This document shows positions 22,984 to 29,346 of a stretch of DNA of 29,346 nt, in pieces. This DNA comes from Prevotellaceae bacterium UBA2738. GTDB lineage: Bacteria > Bacteroidota > Bacteroidia > Bacteroidales > Bacteroidaceae. How positions within the stretch are numbered: position 1 is the stretch's first letter; the number at the start of each line of letters is the position of its first letter. A program made the translations under genes and the position numbers. The notes under the pieces are model-generated. The model had not been told where the DNA came from, did no database searches, and saw nothing but the letters and a program-made list of their open reading frames with translations. The stretch covers positions 1-29,346 of the forward strand of contig DEJW01000048.1 of assembly GCA_002353585.1 (NCBI GenBank). Reading direction: 5' to 3'.

Positions 22984-23610
22984 CTACTTACCTTTTATTT
23001 TCAGTCTTGTGTTTTCAGGCGTCCTTGCAGGCTGCTCGCGGAAGCGTATGGTCTGCGTCTCCCAGTCCATCTCGTCTATTATGGCGATAGACTCCAGGTG
23101 GTAGCCCTCCTCCCTGAGCACCTGACCACCCTTCTGCTGACCTTTCTCCACGGCTATGCCTATGCCAGCCACCTCGCCGCCAGCCTGGTGCACCAGGTCG
23201 ATGAGGGCATGAACAGCCTGACCGTCAGCCAGGAAGTCGTCAACTATCAGCACCCTGTCAGTGGCGTGCAGATATGGCTTGGAGACAAACACGTTGTTCA
23301 TGCGCTTGTGGGTGAACGAGTAAGCCTGCGACACATACTTGTCGTCAGTGCTGTTAGCCGTCTCGCTCTTCTTGGCAAACACCACAGGCACATCGTAGAG
23401 GTTGCCTAACATAGTGGCTATGGCTATGCCGCTCGCCTCGATGGTCAGCACCTTGTTAACCGTCTCATTGCGAAAGCGACGCTTGAACTCGTAAGCCATC
23501 TGTCGCATGATGTCGATGTCAATCTGATGATTAAGAAAATTGTCAATCTTCAGGATGTTCCCCTGCCTGATGTTGCCATCAGAGAGGATTTTCTCTTCAA
23601 GGAAATTCAT
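22984..23610 (-). CDS. xpt: Xanthine phosphoribosyltransferase
   Basis: Converts xanthine and PRPP to XMP in purine salvage. The 208-residue protein starts MNFLEEKILSDGNIRQGNIL, typical of Xpt, and has the PRPP-binding motif VLIVDDFLADGQAVHA at about 120-135 and TIEASGIAIATMLG, the region contacting the base. It is slightly longer than the roughly 190 residues usual, owing to a C-terminal tail (REQPARTPENTRLKIKGK). It lies 27 bases downstream of a tRNA-Pro gene on the same strand. No purine riboswitch and no promoter box is seen in that gap, so its transcript probably begins at or before the tRNA. Confidence 0.94.
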   Translation of the reverse strand: MNFLEEKILSDGNIRQGNILKIDNFLNHQIDIDIMRQMAYEFKRRFRNETVNKVLTIEASGIAIATMLGNLYDVPVVFAKKSETANSTDDKYVSQAYSFTHKRMNNVFVSKPYLHATDRVLIVDDFLADGQAVHALIDLVHQAGGEVAGIGIAVEKGQQKGGQVLREEGYHLESIAIIDEMDWETQTIRFREQPARTPENTRLKIKGK

Positions 23611-23637
23611 GTCTGTTTAGGTTTTAATCTGTTTGAG

Positions 23638-23710
23638 TCGGGATGACCAGACTCGAACTGGCGACTCCTACGTCCCGAACGTAGTGCGCTACCAACTGCG
23701 CTACATCCCG
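23638..23710 (-). tRNA. tRNA-Pro (anticodon CGG)
   Basis: A 73-nt cloverleaf: acceptor CGGGATG/CATCCCG with discriminator A, D arm GCGC..GCGC, anticodon stem CTACG/CGTAG with loop TTCGGGA (anticodon CGG at 23677-23675), T arm GCCAG-TTCGAGT-CTGGT. The 3' CCA is not encoded. It lies between the secDF terminator and xpt, on the same strand as both. Confidence 0.95.
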
Positions 23711-23720
23711 AAATAAACTA

Positions 23721-23749
23721 AAAAAGGGGTGAAAATATCACCCCTTTTT
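23721..23749 (-). terminator. Strong terminator after secDF
   Basis: AAAAAGGGGTGA (23721-23732) pairs perfectly with TCACCCCTTTTT (23738-23749), a 12-bp stem that is A/T-flanked on both sides and so may work in both directions. Its minus-strand T run is only about 10 bases before the mature 5' end of tRNA-Pro. Confidence 0.85.
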
Positions 23750-23762
23750 CAGTAAGCAATAT

Positions 23763-26700
23763 TTATTCTTTTTCCAGTCTGTTCTCTATCTTGCGACCCA
23801 GTGTAAGGTAAGCCACTGGAGCAGCGATGAAGATAGATGACAGGGTACCGAAGACTACGCCCAGAATCATAGCGAATGAGAATGAGCGGATAGAGTCGCC
23901 ACCGAGGAAGAAGATACAGAGCAACACGATGAGGGTACTCAGTGAGGTGTTCACCGTACGAGCCAGTGTCTGGTTGATAGAGGTGTTGAACACGGTCTGA
24001 GTGTCCCACTTGGTGTGCAGCTTGAGATTTTCACGTATGCGGTCGAAGACTACCACCTTATCGTTGATAGAGTAGCCTATCACCGTGAGCACAGCACCGA
24101 TGAAGGTCTGGTCAACCTCGAGTGAGAACGGCATCCAGCCCCAGCAAAGCGAGTAGATACCGAGCACCACGATGGTATCAACGGCAAGGGCACAGGTAGA
24201 ACCTACTGAGAATGCCACATTGCGGAAACGTACCATGATGTAGATGAAGATTGCCACGAGAGCAAGCAGCACACTGATGATGGCACCGTAGGTGATGTCC
24301 TTAGCCACTGAAGGACCTACCTTCTGAGAAGAGATGATAGAACCACCCTCGCGAACGTCTGGGTTCTTGAATGCCTCTTCATTCTTCTGGTTTACTACAC
24401 CCTCCTTCTTCAGAGCCTTGTAAAGGATAGACTCAGCCTCATCATCTACTGTTGGGTCGTTAGACTCAATCTTGTAGTTGGTAGAGATGCGGACGGTCTT
24501 GTTGTCAGTACCGAGGGCGATAACGCTGGTGTTGTAGCCTTCGAATGCCTGAGCTATTACACCACGCACCTCCTCAGGCTCAGTAGCCTTGTCGAGGGTG
24601 ACAACATAGTTGCGACCACCTGTGAAGTCGATAGACTGTGACAGACCGCGAACGACGAAGCTGCAGATGAACACTACGATAGCCACGCCCACGATGGTGA
24701 AGGTCTTGCGGTACATGGACATGAACTTGATGTCGAGTCCCTGCAGGAGGTTCTTGGAGAAGCGTGTGGTGAAGTTCTGCTTCATCCACTTGTCCTTGGC
24801 AAGGCGGTTCTCATATACCAGACGTGTGAGGAACACTGCCGTGAAGAATGAGCAGATGATACCGATAATCCATGTGGTAGCGAAGCCGCGGATAGGACCT
24901 GTACCGAACACATAGAGTATGACACCCGTGATGATGGAGGTGAGGTTAGAGTCGAAGATGGCTGAGAAGGCGTTTTCATAACCTTTCTTCAGAGCCTGCT
25001 TGATGCCGAGTCCGCCCTTGAGTTCCTCCTTGATGCGCTCGTAGATGAGCACGTTAGCATCCACTGCCGTACCGAGCGAGAGCACCATACCAGCGATACC
25101 TGACATGGTGAGCGCAGCCTGGAACGAGGTGAGGATACCGAGTGTGAAGAAGAGGTTGACTACGAGGGCGCAGTTAGCCATCATGCCTGGGATGAAGTCG
25201 TACATGCAAACCATGTATATCATCAGCAGTATGAAGGCGATGATGAATGATATGATACCCTGCTGGATAGACTGGGCACCGAGTGTAGGACCTACCACCT
25301 CTTCTTGTACTATGCGCGCAGGCGCGGGCATACGACCAGACTTGAGGGTGTTGGCAAGGTCTTTGGTGTCTTCGATAGTGAAGTTACCAGTAATCTGTGA
25401 GTTACCGCCTGAGATTTCACCATTTACGCGTGGAGCAGAGTAAACTACACCGTCGAGCACGATAGCGATAGCCTTGCCCACATTCTGCTTGGTGAGCTGA
25501 GCCCAGAGACGGGCACCCTCGTTGTTCATTGACATAGACACACATGGATGACCGAAGTTGTCGAACTCATCACGTGCATCAGTGATTACATCGCCCTCGA
25601 GTGGGGCACGACCAGTGGTTGAGGTAACCTTCAGAGCATGGAGCTCGAAGATGTTCTTGGTGCCGTCAACTGGCTTGGCACTCCACAGGAGCTTAACGTC
25701 AGAAGGGATAATCTTCTTAGCCTCGCTGCCATAGATAGCCTTGTCTATTTCGGCTGTGTCACGCTCGTGAGCATAGCCTACTACTGAAAGGCTCTGACCG
25801 CGTACAGGCTCGAAGATAGCGAAGAGAGGGTGCTGCTTCTTAGCCTTTGCTATCTCGGCATCGTTGGCTGCCTTGTTGTCGGCTGCCTGTGCCTGTGAAT
25901 CGGCATCAGTCTTCTTCAACTCAAACTTAGCTGAAGCTTCTTTCTTGACAGTATCGGCTGCCTGTGCTATCTGGTTAACGTTACCGTTCTCGTTCTTAAC
26001 ACTGTCAGCTTCCTCAGTAGTCTTGCCAGAAGCAATGTTGGCAAGCTGAGTGTCGAGCTGCTGCATGTAAGGCAGAACCTCCTGAGCGTTATAGGTCTCC
26101 CAGAACTCAAGGTTAGCAGAACCCTGGAGCAGCTTACGCACGCGCTCAGGCTCGCGAACACCAGGCATCTCGACCATCAGACGGCCGTCCTGACCCTCAA
26201 GCTTCTGAATGTTAGGCTGTACCACACCGAACTTATCGATACGGTTGCGAACTACGTTGTAAGAGTTGTCAATGGCATTCTGCACCTCAGCACGCAGAGC
26301 AGTCTCAACCTCTGAGTCGGTGGACTGGGTTGACACCTTGCCCTTCAGCTGCTGTGTGGCAAACACCTCGGCCAGACGGTGACCTGGCGCATTCTTGTGA
26401 TAAGCGTTGACAAAGAGGGTGATAAAGTCCTTCTGGCTTGTCTCCTCCTCCTTCTTAGCCTCCTCGAGTGACTTGCGGTAAGCTGCGTCTGTCTTGTGGT
26501 CAGCAAGCACATCTACTACGTCAGGCACACTGATTTCGAGGATTACGTTCATACCGCCCTTAAGGTCCAGACCAAGACCAATCTGAGTCTCCAGACACTG
26601 CTGGTAGGTATAGACGCCAAGATACTTCACGCTGTCCTTATAGTTCTGCTGAGCGATAGGGTCGCTCATCTGAGCAGCCTTAGAGTCATAATAACTCGTT

Positions 26701-26780
26701 GCTGCCGAGAAGGAAAGGTAGAAGATACTTGCAAGCGTCAACAGAATGGCGGTTACAATTACAATTCCTTTGTTTTGCAT
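23763..26780 (-). CDS. secDF: SecDF protein translocase subunit (fused SecD-SecF)
   Basis: Inner-membrane proton-driven accessory of the Sec translocon, fused as is usual in Bacteroidetes (1005 residues). The SecD half has GLGLDLKGGMNVILEI (about 67-82), a long periplasmic region, and GTAVDANVLIYERIKEE (570-586). The SecF half has SIDFTGGRNYVV and GYSINDKVVVFDRIREN (about 899-916). Residues about 250-315 of the periplasmic part form a low-complexity linker rich in Ala, Lys, Glu and Asp, which includes a short diverged Asn-X hexamer run (NENGNVN). It has its own promoter and terminator. This protein is relevant to the many exported proteins encoded nearby. Confidence 0.97.
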   Translation of the reverse strand: MQNKGIVIVTAILLTLASIFYLSFSAATSYYDSKAAQMSDPIAQQNYKDSVKYLGVYTYQQCLETQIGLGLDLKGGMNVILEISVPDVVDVLADHKTDAAYRKSLEEAKKEEETSQKDFITLFVNAYHKNAPGHRLAEVFATQQLKGKVSTQSTDSEVETALRAEVQNAIDNSYNVVRNRIDKFGVVQPNIQKLEGQDGRLMVEMPGVREPERVRKLLQGSANLEFWETYNAQEVLPYMQQLDTQLANIASGKTTEEADSVKNENGNVNQIAQAADTVKKEASAKFELKKTDADSQAQAADNKAANDAEIAKAKKQHPLFAIFEPVRGQSLSVVGYAHERDTAEIDKAIYGSEAKKIIPSDVKLLWSAKPVDGTKNIFELHALKVTSTTGRAPLEGDVITDARDEFDNFGHPCVSMSMNNEGARLWAQLTKQNVGKAIAIVLDGVVYSAPRVNGEISGGNSQITGNFTIEDTKDLANTLKSGRMPAPARIVQEEVVGPTLGAQSIQQGIISFIIAFILLMIYMVCMYDFIPGMMANCALVVNLFFTLGILTSFQAALTMSGIAGMVLSLGTAVDANVLIYERIKEELKGGLGIKQALKKGYENAFSAIFDSNLTSIITGVILYVFGTGPIRGFATTWIIGIICSFFTAVFLTRLVYENRLAKDKWMKQNFTTRFSKNLLQGLDIKFMSMYRKTFTIVGVAIVVFICSFVVRGLSQSIDFTGGRNYVVTLDKATEPEEVRGVIAQAFEGYNTSVIALGTDNKTVRISTNYKIESNDPTVDDEAESILYKALKKEGVVNQKNEEAFKNPDVREGGSIISSQKVGPSVAKDITYGAIISVLLALVAIFIYIMVRFRNVAFSVGSTCALAVDTIVVLGIYSLCWGWMPFSLEVDQTFIGAVLTVIGYSINDKVVVFDRIRENLKLHTKWDTQTVFNTSINQTLARTVNTSLSTLIVLLCIFFLGGDSIRSFSFAMILGVVFGTLSSIFIAAPVAYLTLGRKIENRLEKE
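25974..25994 (-). repeat. Short, diverged AACGNN run in secDF
   Basis: On the coding strand AACGAG, AACGGT, AACGTT, AAC, read NENGNVN in the low-complexity periplasmic linker. Fewer units and more divergence than elsewhere; could be chance in a biased linker, but phase and strand match the other arrays. Confidence 0.5.
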
Positions 26781-26867
26781 TTTTTTAGTTAGTTGTTATT
26801 ATTATTTTTGTTTGTTATTTGCCTTTAACAGGTGCCGAAGTGACACAATTATGCAATATAATGCGTG

Positions 26868-26898
26868 CAAAGTTACAAAAATGAGAGCAAATAACAAA
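26868..26898 (-). promoter_or_regulatory. secDF promoter
   Basis: On the minus strand TTTG (26898-26895), 19 bases, then TAACTTTG (26875-26868), a textbook Bacteroidetes arrangement. A second TTTG (26891-26888) lies 12 bases from the -7 box. The leader is about 80 bases. The remaining gap to the next gene is AT-rich without other features. Confidence 0.75.
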
Positions 26899-27013
26899 AT
26901 AAAATCTTTTATTTTTGATTTGCCGAGTGCAAGAAACTTATCTAAAGGTAATAAATTTATTGGAAATAACGAAACTTTTGCCGTTTAATCTCTAGATTAA
27001 GGAAAATTTTACG

Positions 27014-27043
27014 TAATTTTGTAGACACTATCATAGTGCGCAC
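27014..27043 (+). promoter_or_regulatory. Possible promoter and palindromes before the SpoIIE phosphatase
   Basis: TAATTTTG at 27014-27021 is a plausible -7 box; no TTTG lies at the standard distance. Two small palindromes overlap the predicted start site: ACTATCATAGT (27027-27037) and GTGCGCAC (27036-27043). They could be an operator. Confidence 0.35.
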
Positions 27044-27055
27044 AGTACATTTTCT

Positions 27056-28732
27056 ATGAAAAAGATAAGGGATATACTACAACAGCGGGGAGTAGCCGCC
27101 ATACTGACTGCTACGATGATGATTGTCATCGTTATGGGGGTGCTATACTATAATGGAGCACAGTGGGACGAGGAGAAATGCGAGAATCTGGTGGAGCGTG
27201 ACTTGCAGATAGCCAGCCTGCGCATTGACTCGTATCTGAAGGACACGGAGTGGTCGATAGAGAACCTGGACGACCAGATATTGAAGCGCCTGCAGCAACC
27301 TGACTCCATGTATGCGGTGATGCACAGGGTGGTTGACACCAATCCGCTGATAATAGGGTGCGCCATAGGATTCAGGTCCAACTACTACCCCGAGAAGGGA
27401 CACTGGTATGAGCCGTGCGCCTACCGCGAGGGCGACTCCATAGTGTATGAGCAGGCCGGAGGCAGGCATCATGACTACTTCAGCATGGAATGGTACACCA
27501 TAGGACTGGCAAGCAAGGGAAAGAAAGGCAACTGGACCGCGCCGTACAGGGACAACACACAGCACGACAGACTGATGATGTCATACTGCCGCCACGTGAA
27601 GCACCGCAGAGACACCATAGGCGTGGTGAGCCTCGACGTTTCTATGGAGTGGATAAACCAGATATTGCGACAGGTGGAACCTTATCCTGGCAGCATATGC
27701 CAACTGCTGACAAAGGACGGAGAGGTGATTGTAGCTTCAGATGAAACCAAGCCTGACAGCAACGACTACTTCATCAGAAAGCAGGCCATAGGCAGCCGCA
27801 ACCTGGTGCTCCTCATAGCATGCCCAAAGAACGTGGTGTACGGATATACCATCCAACTGGAGCTCTTCACGCTTGCCATGATAGTGCTCACGGTGCTGTT
27901 GCTTACATACATAGCGCGACACTCCGTCAGGAGCATACACCGACTGAATGCGGCTAAGCAGCAGCAGGAGATAGTGGCTAACGAACTGCACATAGCACGC
28001 TCAATACAGATGGCGATGCTGCCGAAGACTTTTCCTCCCTATCCCGACTGTGAGGAAATCACCGTATACGGACAGCTGACACCTGCCAAGGCAGTGGGAG
28101 GAGACCTGTATGACTTCTACATACGCGATGAAAAACTCTTCTTCTGCATAGGCGACGTGAGCGGCAAGGGTATTCCGGCATCACTGGTGATGGCTGTGAC
28201 GAGAGCACTGTTCCGCACCGTCTCTGCCCACGAGTCGGAACCTGAGAACATAGTGAGCCATATCAACAAGACCATAGCCGAGGACAACGATACAAACATG
28301 TTTGTCACCCTGTTTGTGGGGGCGCTCGACCTGAAGACAGGACACATGAGCTACTGCAACGCTGGTCACGATGCTCCTGTGCTCATATCAAAGGACGGCA
28401 AGCGCATAGAAATGCTGACGGTAGAAAACAACCTGCCCGTAGGTGTAATGTCTGAGTGGGAGTTCAAAAGTCAGGAAAACACTATTGAGAACGGTGCAAC
28501 CATATTCCTCTATACTGACGGACTGACGGAAGCAGAGAACACTGAGCACGGACAGTTCGGTGAAGGGCAGATGCTCCAGATGGCGCGCATTGCCTGCGCT
28601 GATGGATGTCCGTCACCTGAAAACCTCATAAAGCAAATAGTAAAAGCCGTCAATTCCTTCGTAGGCGAGGCAGAACAGAGTGACGACCTCACCATGATGG
28701 CTATAAAATTCCATCCCACAGGAGAAGCATAA
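27056..28732 (+). CDS. Membrane sensor phosphatase: Cache-like domain plus SpoIIE/RsbU PP2C
   Basis: A 558-residue sensor. TM1 is about 13-33, an extracytoplasmic double-Cache-like region spans about 38-262 (GVVSLDVSMEWINQIL is typical of the membrane-proximal part), TM2 is about 268-291, a coiled-coil linker (AAKQQQEIVANELHIARSIQ) follows, and a SpoIIE/RsbU-type PP2C phosphatase covers about 335-555. Metal-binding Asp residues are present in GGDLYD (348-353), GDVSGKG (366-372), YTDGLTEA (486-493) and SDDLTMM (542-548). Such proteins dephosphorylate anti-sigma antagonists or STAS proteins in partner-switching. No STAS or kinase partner is encoded next to it, so the output is unknown. It is a single-gene transcript, divergent from secDF. 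Confidence 0.9.
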   Translation: MKKIRDILQQRGVAAILTATMMIVIVMGVLYYNGAQWDEEKCENLVERDLQIASLRIDSYLKDTEWSIENLDDQILKRLQQPDSMYAVMHRVVDTNPLIIGCAIGFRSNYYPEKGHWYEPCAYREGDSIVYEQAGGRHHDYFSMEWYTIGLASKGKKGNWTAPYRDNTQHDRLMMSYCRHVKHRRDTIGVVSLDVSMEWINQILRQVEPYPGSICQLLTKDGEVIVASDETKPDSNDYFIRKQAIGSRNLVLLIACPKNVVYGYTIQLELFTLAMIVLTVLLLTYIARHSVRSIHRLNAAKQQQEIVANELHIARSIQMAMLPKTFPPYPDCEEITVYGQLTPAKAVGGDLYDFYIRDEKLFFCIGDVSGKGIPASLVMAVTRALFRTVSAHESEPENIVSHINKTIAEDNDTNMFVTLFVGALDLKTGHMSYCNAGHDAPVLISKDGKRIEMLTVENNLPVGVMSEWEFKSQENTIENGATIFLYTDGLTEAENTEHGQFGEGQMLQMARIACADGCPSPENLIKQIVKAVNSFVGEAEQSDDLTMMAIKFHPTGEA

Positions 28733-28764
28733 CAAAAGTTGCCATATTAAACAATGGCATAGAA

Positions 28765-28797
28765 AAAGCCCGCATATCGGAATGATATGCGGGCTTT
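28765..28797. terminator. Bidirectional terminator between phosphatase and pckA
   Basis: A 14-bp perfect stem AAAGCCCGCATATC (28765-28778) / GATATGCGGGCTTT (28784-28797). On the minus strand it ends in TTTTT, on the plus strand only in TTTGAG, so it is better suited to ending the pckA transcript. Confidence 0.8.
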
Positions 28798-28881
28798 GAG
28801 TTTATATTTTGGTTGTCAGGTAGTCAAATCGCTTTTGCTGACATTAAGGGTTAAACCTTATAACCTCACAACCTCATGGCC

Positions 28882-29346
28882 TTACAACTTTGGTCCTGCT
28901 GCAACGAGAGCCTTACCAGCCTCGTTGTTGGTGTACTTGCCGAAGTTCTTGATGAAGCGACCTGCGAGGTCCTCAGCCTTCTTGTTCCACTCTGAAGCGT
29001 CAGCATATGTGTCGCGTGGGTCGAGGATTGCTGGGTCAACACCAGGAAGTTCTGTTGGCACCTTGAAGTCGAACATAGGAATCTGCTTTGTTGGAGCCTT
29101 GTCGATGTCGCCAGAGAGAATAGCGTCGATGATGCCACGTGTATCCTTGATAGAGATACGCTTGCCAGTACCGTTCCAACCAGTGTTAACGAGGTATGCC
29201 TTAGCACCATTAGCGTTCATCTTCTTAACGAGCTCCTGAGCGTACTTTGTTGGGTGGAGCTCAAGGAATGCCTGACCGAAACAAGCAGAGAATGTTGGTG
29301 TAGGCTCAGTGATACCGCGCTCTGTACCAGCCAGCTTAGCTGTGAA
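28882..29346 (-). CDS. pckA: Phosphoenolpyruvate carboxykinase (ATP), C-terminal part
   Basis: The 5' part is beyond the window. The visible 154 residues begin FTAKLAGTERGITEPTPTFS and include CFGQAFLELHPTKYAQELVKKM and YLVNTGWNGTGKRISIKDTR (quoted in parts), which are characteristic of ATP-dependent PEPCK, including the Thr/Arg residues that contact the adenine nucleotide. The enzyme interconverts oxaloacetate and PEP; in fermentative Bacteroidales it often works in the CO2-fixing direction towards succinate. The reading frame continues without a stop to 29346. A terminator follows on its downstream side at 28765-28797. Confidence 0.93.
   Translation of the reverse strand, partial: FTAKLAGTERGITEPTPTFSACFGQAFLELHPTKYAQELVKKMNANGAKAYLVNTGWNGTGKRISIKDTRGIIDAILSGDIDKAPTKQIPMFDFKVPTELPGVDPAILDPRDTYADASEWNKKAEDLAGRFIKNFGKYTNNEAGKALVAAGPKL

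Noticed and set aside
23611..23637. Purine riboswitch before xpt
   Set aside because: The gap is only 27 bases and contains no purine aptamer sequence.
28853..28881. Period-8/9 AACCTCAC/AACCTTAT array after pckA
   Set aside because: Only about three irregular units are visible, too degenerate to list as a repeat with confidence.

Overview
The window looks like a chromosomal segment of a Bacteroidales bacterium, most likely Prevotella or a close relative. Evidence: promoters of the Bacteroidetes type (TAnnTTTG at -7), a fused SecDF, a C1B (bleomycin-hydrolase-like) peptidase, an NCS2 permease with xpt and a Tsx-like (DUF5020-type) protein, an ATP-dependent PEP carboxykinase, and lipoprotein and outer-membrane genes typical of the group. 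The genus is inferred from overall protein flavour, not from a marker.

Layout. 1-1134: C-terminal part of a secreted Ig-like (BIG2) surface protein. 1484-11925: a rightward cluster: nadA, cysS, a small four-helix-bundle gene inside a 34-bp perfect inverted repeat, a U32 peptidase (TrhP-like), sufE, a 1345-residue SNF2 helicase, a TSCPD protein and a lipoprotein papain-fold peptidase. 12051-12668: helical-repeat lipoprotein. 12767-14509 (-): outer-membrane barrel protein. 14657-16921: POT peptide transporter fused in frame to RdgB/HAM1. 16926-19792 (-): GH43 glycosidase and C1B peptidase, overlapping by ATGA. 19911-20843: TPR protein. 20866-23710 (-): purine salvage unit (tRNA-Pro, xpt, NCS2 permease, Tsx-like channel). 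23763-26780 (-): secDF. 27056-28732: Cache-SpoIIE phosphatase. 28882-29346 (-): C-terminal part of pckA.

The unusual content is a modular set of short repeats, dense from 1 to 11 kb and sparser later. (a) Hexamer arrays AACGNN lie inside seven coding sequences, always in the sense direction and always read as Asn-X. (b) Small palindromes are joined by the constant octamer TACGATAC. (c) A module based on CCGAGC/GAGCGCAAGAA recurs. (d) Period-7 and period-9 arrays (AACTATG, AATGAAG, ATTGAAA, TTAGAGG, AACTCCTTT and others) occur at gene junctions, where they supply start codons, stop codons and even signal-peptide cores. These modules combine with each other and enter conserved housekeeping enzymes in frame, much as Rickettsia palindromic elements do. 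The four-helix-bundle gene, enclosed by a perfect inverted copy of the heptamer element, resembles 23S rRNA intervening sequences and is the best candidate for an associated mobile unit.

Functional themes are NAD and Fe-S metabolism (nadA, sufE), tRNA charging and modification (cysS, U32), purine uptake and cleaning (xpt, permease, channel, rdgB), and envelope or secretion functions.
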